Made by a program: the position numbers and the translations under genes. The notes under the pieces were generated by a model. That model had not been told where the DNA came from. It saw only the letters and a program-made list of their open reading frames with translations, and did not search any database. A stretch of DNA of 64,000 nt from an uncultured Halomonas sp. (lineage in GTDB: Bacteria; Pseudomonadota; Gammaproteobacteria; Pseudomonadales; Halomonadaceae). The DNA is taken from contig NZ_CAMPKE010000016.1 of assembly GCF_946887195.1 (NCBI RefSeq), forward strand, positions 1 to 64,000. The letters run 5' to 3'. This document shows, piece by piece, positions 34,919-44,041 of this stretch. Within the stretch, counting starts at the first letter, position 1. The number at the start of each line of letters is the position of its first letter.

Positions 34919-35707
34919 ATGAAAAATCTAATCACTATTCTCGGAGCTACTATCGCCTTCTCCCTATCTGCGACGGCTAGCGCAAAGACGTTGGAGGTAG
35001 GAGCTAATATCGGCAACCTGCCATGGGAATTTCAAAACGAACAAGGCGAATATGTCGGATTTGAAATCGATCTCGCCAAGGAAGTGGCCGAGCGCCTCGG
35101 CTACGACGAGGTAAATATTAGCAACATCCCATTCAACGGTTTATTTTCGGCCGTACAATCGGGCCGCATCGATGTAGCCGTTTCATCGATCACCATAACC
35201 GATGAACGGCTTAAATCGGTATCGTTCGCCCAACCTTATTATGACAGCGATCAGTCCTTGTCTACTACCAAAGACTCAGGCATAGAAGGCCTGGATGATC
35301 TTGAAGGCAAGATCGTGGGAGTCGATACCGGCTCCACGGGTGATATTTGGGCAACTGGGCATCAGTCCGAGTATGGCATCAGTCAGATTCGCCGCTACGA
35401 GGGTCTACAACCGGCGATGCTGGACCTGACCACCAGCCGCCTGGATGCCTACATCTCCGACATACCCGCAGTGCAATACTATATAAAGGACAAGCCCGCC
35501 CTGGCGGTGGTTGACCGCATTCCCACTGGCGAGCAGTACTCCATGATGTTCGCCAAAAACTCCAAGCTAACCTCCCAATTCAATGATGTCCTTACCGAGC
35601 TAAAAAATGAGGGCTATATCGCCAACCTTCACGAAAAATGGTTCGGAGTATTGCCTGACGAGGGCACCAGCACCGTTGAGGTTTATGACCTTCCTAAAAC
35701 AAAATAA
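34919..35707 (+). CDS. polar amino-acid-type ABC transporter, periplasmic binding protein
   Basis: A 262-residue family 3 binding protein. A signal peptide covers about residues 1-22 (ending SATASA). The family landmark GFEIDLAKEVAERLGY is near residue 47, and SGRIDVAVSSITITDERLKSVSFAQPYY follows near 82-110. Ligands of this family are amino acids or opines. AAGGAAA precedes the ATG. Codon use is noticeably AT-richer than the genome average here. The 106-base gap before it holds GACAATC-N7-GATTGTC, perhaps a processing hairpin. Confidence 0.92.
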   Translation: MKNLITILGATIAFSLSATASAKTLEVGANIGNLPWEFQNEQGEYVGFEIDLAKEVAERLGYDEVNISNIPFNGLFSAVQSGRIDVAVSSITITDERLKSVSFAQPYYDSDQSLSTTKDSGIEGLDDLEGKIVGVDTGSTGDIWATGHQSEYGISQIRRYEGLQPAMLDLTTSRLDAYISDIPAVQYYIKDKPALAVVDRIPTGEQYSMMFAKNSKLTSQFNDVLTELKNEGYIANLHEKWFGVLPDEGTSTVEVYDLPKTK

Positions 35708-35778
35708 CTCGTACCAAACTGGCGGTGAAGGAGCACCGCCATCGATTGGTAAAACCCAGCACGTCAAAGGGATGATTC

Positions 35779-36450
35779 ATGGACATTGTCCAAACCTTCT
35801 TTAACTGGTCTGTGCTTGAGCAATATTTTCCCATGTTGCTTATGGGCTTAGGCCGCACATTGATGCTCGGCTTTCTGAGTATTATATTTGGCCTTATCGG
35901 CGGCCTCGTATTAGCAATGCTTCGCCTTTACTCACCGGCACCGATTCGTATCATTACCATTGCATATATAGATGTTTTCCGAGCTCTCCCTGTGCTGGTC
36001 TGGCTAGTAATCGTCTATTATGCATTGCCTTTCGTTGGCCTTACCTTATCGCCCTTCGCTGCCGCCTGTACCGCGCTGACCATGATTTCCAGCGCCTATG
36101 CCGCGGAAATCTATCGCGCCGGTATCGAGGCGGTACCCAAGGGTCAATTCGAAGCCGCTCAATCCATGGGGCTTAGCCAATATCATGTGATGCGTGATGT
36201 CGTTCTACCGCAAGCTTTTCGCATCATTATACCTCCGCTGACAAGCAATTGTATCAATGTCATAAAAGACACAGCTCTTGCATCGGTGGTGGCCTTGCCA
36301 GATCTTCTCAAGCAGGCGACCCAAGCTCAAGCGCTTGCAGCCAACCCCACACCATTAATCGGCGCAGCTTTGCTTTATTTGTTGATACTGCTGCCACTCG
36401 TGCGCTTGGTCGCTCTGCTGGAGCGCCGATTTTCAGCAGGGAGAAGCTAA
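35779..36450 (+). CDS. polar amino-acid-type ABC transporter permease
   Basis: A 223-residue HisM/GlnP-type permease with five helices. [15 protein letters not shown] is near residue 65, and the EAA loop ([32 protein letters not shown], residues 124-155) contacts the ATPase. It is a single permease gene, so it probably acts as a homodimer. The stop overlaps the start of the ATPase gene by one base (TAATG). Confidence 0.92.
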   Translation: MDIVQTFFNWSVLEQYFPMLLMGLGRTLMLGFLSIIFGLIGGLVLAMLRLYSPAPIRIITIAYIDVFRALPVLVWLVIVYYALPFVGLTLSPFAAACTALTMISSAYAAEIYRAGIEAVPKGQFEAAQSMGLSQYHVMRDVVLPQAFRIIIPPLTSNCINVIKDTALASVVALPDLLKQATQAQALAANPTPLIGAALLYLLILLPLVRLVALLERRFSAGRS

Positions 36451-37190
36451 TGACTAGTCAGCCAATTATCCAAATTCGAGATGTGGGAAAGCACTTTGGT
36501 AATTTTCAGGCTCTAAAGGGCATTAATCTCAATGTCGACGAGGGCGAGGTTATCGCAGTTATCGGCCCTTCCGGGTCAGGGAAGTCCACACTGATTCGAT
36601 GCATTAACCTTTTGGAAGCTTATGACCAAGGTGAAATTACCGTCGATGGAATTCGCGTGGAACGTGGCCGCAATCTCGTGGAAGTGCGTAAAGACGTCGG
36701 CATGGTATTCCAAGGGTTCAACCTGTTTCCGAATATGACTGTATTGCAAAACGTCGCATTAGGGCCAAAGCGCGTGCGTGGCTTATCCGGGGCCCAGGCA
36801 GAGGCCCGCGGAATGGAGTTGCTCGAACGCGTTGGTATTGCCCAGCAGGCACATAAATATCCATCTCAGTTATCCGGGGGTCAACAACAGCGTGTAGGCA
36901 TCGCACGGGCTCTAGCCAACGAGCCGCGCGTATTGCTGTTTGATGAGCCAACCTCGGCGCTGGACCCGGAGATGGTCGGCGAAGTATTGGAAGTCATCAA
37001 GAAACTGACTTTATCCGGAGTCACCATGATATTGGTCACCCACGAGATGGGCTTCGCAAGACATGTCGCCAATCGCGTGGTCTTCATGGAGGCTGGAAGA
37101 ATCGTGGAAATAGACGATCCGGAGAGCTTATTCGCCTCACCGCGCGAAGGGCGTACACGCGCCTTTCTTAATGCCGTACTCCATCACTGA
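36450..37190 (+). CDS. polar amino-acid-type ABC transporter ATP-binding protein
   Basis: A 246-residue GlnQ/HisP-type ATPase. Walker A is GPSGSGKST near residue 40, the Q-loop [13 protein letters not shown], the signature [15 protein letters not shown] near 142, Walker [14 protein letters not shown] near 163, and the H-switch THEMGFA near 198. An in-frame upstream reading lies inside the permease gene and is rejected. It is followed after 18 bases by the PLP enzyme gene. Confidence 0.94.
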   Translation: MTSQPIIQIRDVGKHFGNFQALKGINLNVDEGEVIAVIGPSGSGKSTLIRCINLLEAYDQGEITVDGIRVERGRNLVEVRKDVGMVFQGFNLFPNMTVLQNVALGPKRVRGLSGAQAEARGMELLERVGIAQQAHKYPSQLSGGQQQRVGIARALANEPRVLLFDEPTSALDPEMVGEVLEVIKKLTLSGVTMILVTHEMGFARHVANRVVFMEAGRIVEIDDPESLFASPREGRTRAFLNAVLHH

Positions 37191-37208
37191 CATGAAAAAA
37201 GGAGAACA

Positions 37209-38435
37209 ATGATGCGTCTGGATATCGACTATGCAAGAGATCAGTTCCCCGCGCTGCATGGCGATTGGGCTTACCTGGACAATGCCGGCGGCTCTCAAGT
37301 CCCCAAAATGGTAACCGATCGAATTAGTGACTATTTACTCTCCACTAATGTCCAACTCGGCGCCAGTTATGCACCGAGTCAATTAGCGGCAGAAAGAGTC
37401 GCTAATGGACGCGCTGGAGTAGCGCAACTAGTCAACGCTCAGCATGTGGAAGAAATGGTATTCGGTCCGAGTACTACCGTTCTTCTTCGCTTCTTGGCCG
37501 ACGCCATGGCGAGCCAGTTCAATCCGGGTGACGAGATCATCGTTACCAATACCGACCACGAGAGCAACATTGGACCTTGGCTGCGTCTTCGCGAGCGTGG
37601 CGTCAACATTCGCTTCTGGAATTGCAATTCCGAGACTCTGGAGCTGGAGCTGGAAACACTCGGCGAACTCATGAACGAACGCACTCGCCTGGTTTGCGTC
37701 ACCCATGTTTCCAACCTGCTCGGCACGATCAATCCGGTAAAGCGTATTGCGCATTTCGTTCATGAACGTGGCGCCAAGCTATGCGTGGACGGGGTAGCCT
37801 ACGCACCGCATCGGGCCATCGATGTCACCGATTGGGACGTCGATTTCTACTGTTTCAGTCTTTATAAGGTTTACGGCCCTCATCTGGCGGCACTTTTCGT
37901 CAAGCGAGATATTTTGCTGGATTTGGATAACATCTATCACCATTTCTTCGATAAGCAACATATCCCCAACAAGCTGGAGCCCGGCAATCTCAACTATGAA
38001 TTGACTTATGCCTGCGGCGCCATTGTCGAATACCTGGAGGGCCTGGTGCAACGTCAGGAGGCATCGGTGTCCGGCCGCGAGGCGATCGAGCAGGCTTTCG
38101 CGGCCATTGCCGAGCACGAGGCGCGTATCGGCGAGATACTGCTAGCCTTTCTGCGTCAGCGGGATAACGTGCGCATTATCGGACGGCCGGAGTCCGATGC
38201 CGATCGTCGAGTCCCTACCATCAGTTTCGTGGTGGACGGAATGACATCGGACGACATCGTGCATCGCGTGGACGAAGCCCACATGGGGATACGCTTCGGC
38301 GACTTTTATGCTCGCAGGTTAGTGGAAGACCTGGGCCTTTCGAAAGTCAATGGGGTCGTCAGGGTGTCCATGGTTCATTACAACACCGAGGATGAAATTC
38401 ATCGTCTGGTGAAAACCCTGGACGATATTATCTAG
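37209..38435 (+). CDS. class V aminotransferase/cysteine desulfurase-like PLP enzyme
   Basis: A 408-residue fold-type I PLP enzyme. The PLP-binding lysine is Lys220 in CFSLYKVYGPH, the Asp that pairs with the ring nitrogen is Asp194 in LCVDGVAYAPH, and HES near residue 117 stacks on the ring. It resembles the cysteine-desulfurase-like (CsdA/SufS-related) proteins of unknown substrate, not IscS itself. AAGGAG precedes two adjacent ATGs. It is the last gene of the CE4/ABC unit and overlaps the convergent GntR stop by 4 bases. Confidence 0.88.
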   Translation: MMRLDIDYARDQFPALHGDWAYLDNAGGSQVPKMVTDRISDYLLSTNVQLGASYAPSQLAAERVANGRAGVAQLVNAQHVEEMVFGPSTTVLLRFLADAMASQFNPGDEIIVTNTDHESNIGPWLRLRERGVNIRFWNCNSETLELELETLGELMNERTRLVCVTHVSNLLGTINPVKRIAHFVHERGAKLCVDGVAYAPHRAIDVTDWDVDFYCFSLYKVYGPHLAALFVKRDILLDLDNIYHHFFDKQHIPNKLEPGNLNYELTYACGAIVEYLEGLVQRQEASVSGREAIEQAFAAIAEHEARIGEILLAFLRQRDNVRIIGRPESDADRRVPTISFVVDGMTSDDIVHRVDEAHMGIRFGDFYARRLVEDLGLSKVNGVVRVSMVHYNTEDEIHRLVKTLDDII

Positions 38436-39160
38436 GATTGGTCCTTCAGTGGCTCGGCGAAGCCGGCTTCATAAATGTCGGCTTCGCTACGCCGCTTGCT
38501 CGAGAGATCCAGGCTGTGAAAAATATGCCGGCAGTGTTCCATGGCGGCCTCGGCGGCGGCTTCCGCGCGCCTGGCCTCGATCAGGTCCACGATCTCGCGG
38601 TGCTCTTCCACCAGGCATAGCACGCCCGATCTGCGCTCATAAAGAGATTGAATGATGCAGAAGCGGCGCACGAGAGGCTTGATGATATCCGTCAGTACGA
38701 TGTTGCCGGCAACCTCTGCAAGCAGAACGTGGAAATCGCCCGAGATGCGATTGACGCCGGCACTGTTACCGGCAAACGCCACGTGCTCGGTATCGAGATG
38801 CTCACGCAACCGCCGAATGCCGCTCGCATCCACTCGCTCGCAGGCCACCCGGGCAACGGCCCCTTCGACGTGTAGCCTGGCTTCGAAGATATCATATGCC
38901 TCCTCGACCGACGGCAGCGATACGAAAGCTCCTCGATGCATCTCGAAGCAGATCAGGCGCTCGGCAGTCAAACGAGTCAGCGCTCGCCTCACTCGGCTGC
39001 GCGGCATCCGGTAAGCGGCGGCCAATTTGGCCTCGTTGAGTCGCTCACCCGGACGCAAGCGTTTATCGATGAGGGCATCGACGATTCGCTCGTAGATGAT
39101 GTCTTCGGCTTGGGTCGAGTCGCTACTCGGCGTTCCGGATGCCTTCTTTTCCCTATTCAT
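38432..39160 (-). CDS. GntR-family regulator, FCD type
   Basis: A 242-residue regulator. A winged helix-turn-helix covers residues 20-85 (RPGERLNEAKLAAAYRMPRSRVRRALTRLTAERLI across the recognition region), and an FCD helical domain follows (FEARLHVEGAVARVACERV, FHVLLAEVAGN, EEHREIVDLIEARRAEAAAEAAMEHC). The gene converges on the PLP enzyme gene, stops overlapping by 4 bases. Matching half-sites upstream of this gene and of the CE4 gene point to it as the cluster regulator, with autoregulation. Confidence 0.9.
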   Translation of the reverse strand: MNREKKASGTPSSDSTQAEDIIYERIVDALIDKRLRPGERLNEAKLAAAYRMPRSRVRRALTRLTAERLICFEMHRGAFVSLPSVEEAYDIFEARLHVEGAVARVACERVDASGIRRLREHLDTEHVAFAGNSAGVNRISGDFHVLLAEVAGNIVLTDIIKPLVRRFCIIQSLYERRSGVLCLVEEHREIVDLIEARRAEAAAEAAMEHCRHIFHSLDLSSKRRSEADIYEAGFAEPLKDQS

Positions 39161-39187
39161 GGGTCAGTAGCCATGCTTCCCTAATAG

Positions 39188-39209
39188 TTGCGCACAATCG
39201 TGCACGCAA
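39188..39209. promoter_or_regulatory. candidate GntR operator upstream of the GntR gene
   Basis: TTGCGCACA, four bases, TGCACGCAA. On the minus strand these are TTGCGTGCA and TGTGCGCAA, exactly the two half-sites found at 33843-33862 but in the opposite order. It lies 28 bases upstream of the start codon. Confidence 0.6.
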
Positions 39210-39336
39210 AATAACAGTCAATAATGTATTGCCATTGTACTATGACGCTGCGCGAAAGCACCACACGACCCAGCTCTAGTGGCTGTACCCGATCCTCATG
39301 AGTCGACTGGAAATCGTCGTTAGACAGCCGCCCCCG

Positions 39337-42300
39337 TTACGCCGCACCCTCCTCTTGCTCTCGCTCATGGCGGATTAGTCGCGCCACGTGGTCGGGCGAC
39401 TGGCTATTGCGGGCCAGTAGCGCATAAGCCGCCGGTACGATGAACAGCGTCAGAAACGTCGCGAAGAGAACCCCGAAAAACACCACCACACCCACGGCGC
39501 GCCGGGCCTCCGCCCCGGGCCCCGTCGCTAGCAGCAGTGGCACCGCACCGGCCGCGGCCGACAGCGAGGTCATCAATACCGGGCGCAGGCGAATGCCGGC
39601 GGCATCGACGATGGCGTCGTGGAACGAGTGGCCCCTATCGCGCAATTGATTGATGAATTCAACGATCAGCACGCCATTCTTGGCCGCAAGACCCACCAGT
39701 AGGATGGCGCCGATCTGGGAGAAGATATTGATCGTAATGCCGGTAAGCCACAGACCGATGAGCCCACCGGTCAACGCGAGCGGCACCGTGGTCATGATCA
39801 CCAATGGCTGCCGAAAGCTCTCGAAATTCGCCGCCAGAACCAGATAGACGATCACCAGCGCGAGCCCCAGCGTGATGTAGAGCGAGGCACCCGCTTCCAG
39901 AAAATCGGCGGCCGCGCCGTCGTAGTTGAGCTGAATGGTCGGCGGAAGCTGCTGCGCGTATTGATCGACGATATCGATCGCCCGACCGAGCGGAAAGCCG
40001 GGTACCAGACCGGCGGAGACCTCGACGGCGCGTAGCTGGTTGTAATGACTTAGCGTATCGGCCCCCGCCGTCTCTTCGAGTTCGACGACGCTCGCCAGCG
40101 GCACCAGCTCGCCAGATGTGTCGGAGCGCACATACAGATTGCGCAGATCGGTGGGCGTGCGCCGATCGGCCTCGCGACCCTGGACAATGACGTCGTACTC
40201 CTCCCCACCACGCGAGAAGGTGGTGACGCTCTGCCCGCCCATCATCGTCTGCAACGTACGGCCCACCGAGGCAACCGATACGCCCAGATCGGCGGCACGA
40301 TCGCGGTCGATGGCGATGCGAACCTGCGGCTTGCGCTCGTTATATTCGGTTTCGACATCGACGAAAGCCGGCTGAGATTCCAGATACGCCATCAAGCCTT
40401 CGGCCTCGCGTGCCAGGTTCTGGTAATCCTGGCCGCCGAGGATCATCTCCATCGCCGCATCGCCGCCACCACTGCTCAGCCCGCTTCGGGCATAGGCCGA
40501 CACCTCGACGCCGGCCAGCGTCTCCAGGCGCTCGCGAAGGTCGGCGGCGATGGTTGCGGCGTCGCGCTCGCGCTCGTCCCAGGGCACCAGAGTAATTGTC
40601 AGACGGGCCGTGTTCACGGCGTTGCCATCGTAGGAGCCGGGAATGCGACTCAGGTAATGATCGACCACGCCATCGGCACGATACTCGGCCAATACCGCTT
40701 CGACCTGATCGAGATAACGCCGGGTGTATTCGAGTGTGGCGCCCTGCGGGCCAACCACATAGGCGCGAATCACGCCGCGATCCTGGGGCGGCGTATAGGC
40801 GCTGGGCAACACCCGGAACAGCGCGCCGGCGGCCAACAACACGAGCAATGCAACCGTCAGCATGCGCCAGGGATGCGCTACAACCTGGCGGAGCATTGCC
40901 TCGTAGCGCTGGGCAATGCGGCGAAAGCGCGAGTCTACCCAATGTGCGAACCCGCTGCGCTTGGCGCGGCCCTTGAACAGCCGCGAAGTCATCATCGGCG
41001 TCAACGTGAGTGCCACCAGCGCCGAGAAGGCGACGGCGGCGGCCACGGTGAGACCGAATTCCGCGAACAGACGACCGACCTCGCCGCCCATGTAGGAGAT
41101 CGGTACGAACGCCGCCACCAGCACCAGAGTGGTGGCAATCACCGCAAAGGCGATTTCGCGCGAGCCGTCCAGTGCCGCGAGCAAGGGCGATTGCCCCTCT
41201 TCGATACGCCGATAGATGTTTTCCAGCACCACGATCGCATCGTCCACGACCAGGCCAATGGCGAGCACCAGCGCCAGCAGCGTGAGCACGTTGAGCGAGT
41301 AGTTCAGCGCCGCCATCGCGATCGTCGCCGCCAGCAATGAGATCGGCACCACCACCGCCGGAATCAGCGTGGCGCGCAGGGTGCCGAGAAAGCCGTAAAT
41401 GGTCAGCAATACCATCGCCAGCGAGACGCCGAGCGCGATATAGACCTCGTGAATCGACGCTTTGATGAAGTCGGCGCTGTCGAACGTCACGGCGAGTTGC
41501 ATGCCTTCGGGCAGGGTCGAGCGGATGGATCCCAGGCGTTCTCGCACTTCGGTCGATACCGCGACCGGATTGGCCTGCGCCTGTGGGGTGATATCCATAC
41601 TTACCGCCACTTGGCCGTTGGAGCGCGCGAGGCTGCGCTGGTCTTCCGCGCCCAGCTCCACCCGGGCCACTTCGCCAAGTCGAACCAGGTTACCTTCGGG
41701 TCCATAGCCAATCACCAGTTCGCGAAAGTCCTGCGCCTGGGTGAATCCCGATAGGGTGCGCAACGTAAATTCGCGCGCCTCGGACTCCAGACGGCCCGCC
41801 GGCAGTTCCACGTTCTGCGTATTCAGCGCTTGCGCCACGTCCTCCACGGTGAGCTCGCGGGCCGCCAGCGCCTCCCGGTCGAGCCACAGGCGCATGGCGT
41901 AGCGGCGTTCGCCGGAGAGCTGAACCTGCGAGACGCCATCGACCGTGCTCAGTCGGTTGACCACGTAGCGCTCGACATAGTCGGTGATCTCAAGCGGACT
42001 CAGACGATCGCTGGTGAGCGTCAGCGACATCACCTCCTCGGCACTGGAGTCCGCGGTGCGAATCGACGGCGCGTCGGCATCATCCGGCAGATCGTCGCGA
42101 ATACGACCCAGCCGGGTGCGCACGTCGTTCGCCGCCTCGGCGACATCCGTATCCAGGCTGAACTCCATGTTGATCTCGGCCTGCTCGTCGACGCTCGTGG
42201 AGGTCATCTCCTCGAGCCCGGGTATGCCGGCGAGCTGCTCCTCGAGCACATCGGTGATCTGGGTCTCGACGACCCGGGCCGACGCCCCCTGGTAAACCAC

Positions 42301-42444
42301 ATCGACCGATACGAACGCTCGGCTGATATCCGGATATTCGCGCAACGGCAGAAGGCGCAACGCCATGAGCCCCACGACCAACAGCAGCAGGCTGATGACC
42401 GCGGCGAATACCGGACGGCGAACCGAAACATCCGATAGCATCAT
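39337..42444 (-). CDS. RND efflux pump, inner-membrane transporter
   Basis: A 1035-residue HAE1-type RND pump. The first helix (FAAVISLLLLVVGLMAL) precedes a large periplasmic part. The proton-relay motif in helix 4 is intact (GLVVDDAIVVLENIYRRIE, near residue 405), and the second-half G-rich helix 10 block (VLIVEFINQLRDRG) follows. It resembles MexW/VexF-type pumps. Two ATGs occur (42444 and 42441). The start overlaps the adaptor stop by 4 bases. No outer-membrane channel gene is adjacent, so it must use TolC encoded elsewhere. Confidence 0.95.
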   Translation of the reverse strand: MMLSDVSVRRPVFAAVISLLLLVVGLMALRLLPLREYPDISRAFVSVDVVYQGASARVVETQITDVLEEQLAGIPGLEEMTSTSVDEQAEINMEFSLDTDVAEAANDVRTRLGRIRDDLPDDADAPSIRTADSSAEEVMSLTLTSDRLSPLEITDYVERYVVNRLSTVDGVSQVQLSGERRYAMRLWLDREALAARELTVEDVAQALNTQNVELPAGRLESEAREFTLRTLSGFTQAQDFRELVIGYGPEGNLVRLGEVARVELGAEDQRSLARSNGQVAVSMDITPQAQANPVAVSTEVRERLGSIRSTLPEGMQLAVTFDSADFIKASIHEVYIALGVSLAMVLLTIYGFLGTLRATLIPAVVVPISLLAATIAMAALNYSLNVLTLLALVLAIGLVVDDAIVVLENIYRRIEEGQSPLLAALDGSREIAFAVIATTLVLVAAFVPISYMGGEVGRLFAEFGLTVAAAVAFSALVALTLTPMMTSRLFKGRAKRSGFAHWVDSRFRRIAQRYEAMLRQVVAHPWRMLTVALLVLLAAGALFRVLPSAYTPPQDRGVIRAYVVGPQGATLEYTRRYLDQVEAVLAEYRADGVVDHYLSRIPGSYDGNAVNTARLTITLVPWDERERDAATIAADLRERLETLAGVEVSAYARSGLSSGGGDAAMEMILGGQDYQNLAREAEGLMAYLESQPAFVDVETEYNERKPQVRIAIDRDRAADLGVSVASVGRTLQTMMGGQSVTTFSRGGEEYDVIVQGREADRRTPTDLRNLYVRSDTSGELVPLASVVELEETAGADTLSHYNQLRAVEVSAGLVPGFPLGRAIDIVDQYAQQLPPTIQLNYDGAAADFLEAGASLYITLGLALVIVYLVLAANFESFRQPLVIMTTVPLALTGGLIGLWLTGITINIFSQIGAILLVGLAAKNGVLIVEFINQLRDRGHSFHDAIVDAAGIRLRPVLMTSLSAAAGAVPLLLATGPGAEARRAVGVVVFFGVLFATFLTLFIVPAAYALLARNSQSPDHVARLIRHEREQEEGAA

Positions 42445-43538
42445 GGAGCGTTCCCCACCGGCTCCAGCGCACCGCCTTGAGGCCCATCGACCCGCATTAC
42501 GGGCGTGCCGTCACGCACTTTCAGGGTTCCCTCCACGATGATCGATTCGCCCGGGTTCAGCCCATCGGTAATCTCGACCAGGCCAGGTCGGCGTGCGCCG
42601 GTTTGTACCATGCGTTGTTTGGCCACGCCGTTCTCGATCACGAACACGAACTGCCGCTCATTTTCCGGCACCACGGCCTGCTCGGGGATCAGTAACGCTG
42701 TCTTGGTATCGCGAGTGAGGCGTACGGTCAGCAGCATGCCGGGCTTGATCAGCCGCTGCGGGTTCGGCAGCACGGCGCGCACCCGTACCGAGCGGGTCAC
42801 CGGATCGACGCGCGTCGCCACGGTCCGTACGGTTCCGGTGAACTCGGCATCCGGATAGGCCGCCGAGCGGGCGGTGATGCTCTGCCCCGGCTCCAGCGTG
42901 CCCACGAATAGGCCCGGCACGGTGAATTCGAGTTCGATGGGCGTGAGATCGTCTAGCGTAGTAATCACCGTGCCGGGCTGCACCAGACTACCAACGCTCA
43001 CCTCGCGCAGCCCGAGGCGGCCCTCGAATGGCGCACGAATGACATGATCGGCCAGCGCTGCCTCGGCCACGGCGACGTTGGCGCGATCGGTGCGCAGTTG
43101 GGTCTCGGATAACTGAAGCTGCGATTCCGACACCAGATTGGAACCAAACAGTTCACGCTGCCGTTCATAGGCGCTCAGGCTTTGCGCGGCACTCGCCTGC
43201 GTGGCCTCGAGATTGGCCTTTACGTCAGCGGCTTCCAGTGTCGCCAGCACTTCGCCGACCTGAACCGTTGCGCCCGGTTTGAAGGGCAGCGTATCGATGA
43301 TGCCGGGAACTTCGGGCGTAATCTCGATCGCCTGACTTGCGCTGGCGGATCCCAAAGCCTGGATGCGATCCGCCAGCGGCTGCGTGCGCGTGCGCTGCGC
43401 TATCACCGTTACCGGTTCGCTGACAGACGCCTCGACATTCGATTCGGCTCGCTCGCCGAAATACAACCACGCCACCCCGGCCATGGCGATTGACACCACG
43501 ATGAATAGTAGGCCATTGATCGTGCGAGAACTGTTCAA
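42441..43538 (-). CDS. RND efflux periplasmic adaptor (membrane fusion protein)
   Basis: A 365-residue MFP. An N-terminal membrane anchor (about residues 8-28) leads to a lipoyl half (GIIDTLPFKPGATVQVGEVLATLE), a short alpha-hairpin (NLEATQASAAQSLSAYERQRELF across residues 95-120), a second lipoyl half (VIRAPFEGRLGLREVSVGSLV) and a beta-barrel domain. TTG at 43538 is preferred, with AGAGGT seven bases upstream. A GTG at 43568 would add ten unusual residues. It is the first gene of the RND operon. Confidence 0.9.
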   Translation of the reverse strand: MNSSRTINGLLFIVVSIAMAGVAWLYFGERAESNVEASVSEPVTVIAQRTRTQPLADRIQALGSASASQAIEITPEVPGIIDTLPFKPGATVQVGEVLATLEAADVKANLEATQASAAQSLSAYERQRELFGSNLVSESQLQLSETQLRTDRANVAVAEAALADHVIRAPFEGRLGLREVSVGSLVQPGTVITTLDDLTPIELEFTVPGLFVGTLEPGQSITARSAAYPDAEFTGTVRTVATRVDPVTRSVRVRAVLPNPQRLIKPGMLLTVRLTRDTKTALLIPEQAVVPENERQFVFVIENGVAKQRMVQTGARRPGLVEITDGLNPGESIIVEGTLKVRDGTPVMRVDGPQGGALEPVGNAP

Positions 43539-43785
43539 GATAAGACCTCTTTCCTGAATTACGCACACCTTGAAACGGCAATCGAACTATTTCCATTCGG
43601 ATCTGGGCTCGGGCAATGACACCATGGCGCCTCGATCGATAGCCTCTCCGCTTCAATCGGATATGTTGTTATTTAGAGACATAGGCAGGACGGTTGTGTT
43701 CAGTATTACAGCGACAGGCGCAAAAGCTTTCGACCGGACGAGTAGCGTTCGCAACGCGGAATTATTCGATAAACTGACTACAGTG

Positions 43786-43805
43786 ATTGCTATAGGGATA
43801 GCAAT
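43786..43805. promoter_or_regulatory. palindrome before the His-rich small gene
   Basis: ATTGCTAT-AGGG-ATAGCAAT is a perfect 8-4-8 inverted repeat, 17 bases before the ATG and immediately upstream of the CAGGAG ribosome-binding site. It could be an operator or an mRNA hairpin controlling translation. Confidence 0.5.
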
Positions 43806-43822
43806 TTCAGCAGGAGCACGCC

Positions 43823-43996
43823 ATGCACCGCACGCTCGTTACCCATTTGTCGATGACGCTGGACGGCACCTTCGCGGCCCTGGCCGACCGCGATCAGGAT
43901 CGCGATCACCGCTGGCAGGACCGCGATCACTATCATGATGGACGCCATGATCATCGCAATCATGGCCGTCATCACAAGCACAAGCAGCGTGGGTAG
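43823..43996 (+). CDS. His/Asp/Arg-rich small protein
   Basis: A 57-residue reading: an ordinary N-terminal third (MHRTLVTHLSMTLDGTF), then a stretch of DRD, RDH and HD repeats with ten histidines in all, ending HHKHKQRG. CAGGAG lies seven bases before the ATG, and a perfect inverted repeat precedes that. There is no signal peptide. The composition suggests metal binding, which is inference. I know no family for it. The antisense frame is open and hydrophobic (43790-44038), an expected mirror of His/Asp codons. Confidence 0.45.
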   Translation: MHRTLVTHLSMTLDGTFAALADRDQDRDHRWQDRDHYHDGRHDHRNHGRHHKHKQRG

Positions 43997-44041
43997 GCCA
44001 TACGCATCGGCTGAGCAGCCGGCGAGACCAGTGACCAAGAA

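Noticed and set aside
43570..43938. Plus-strand open frame upstream of and through the His-rich gene
   Set aside because: No ribosome-binding site, no family, and it crosses the palindrome. The shorter His-rich frame has better signals.
43790..44038. Hydrophobic small open frame antisense to the His-rich gene
   Set aside because: CAT and GAT codons read backwards give ATG and ATC, so a Met/Ile-rich frame is an automatic mirror. It has no ribosome-binding site as good as CAGGAG on the other strand. It is not fully excluded.
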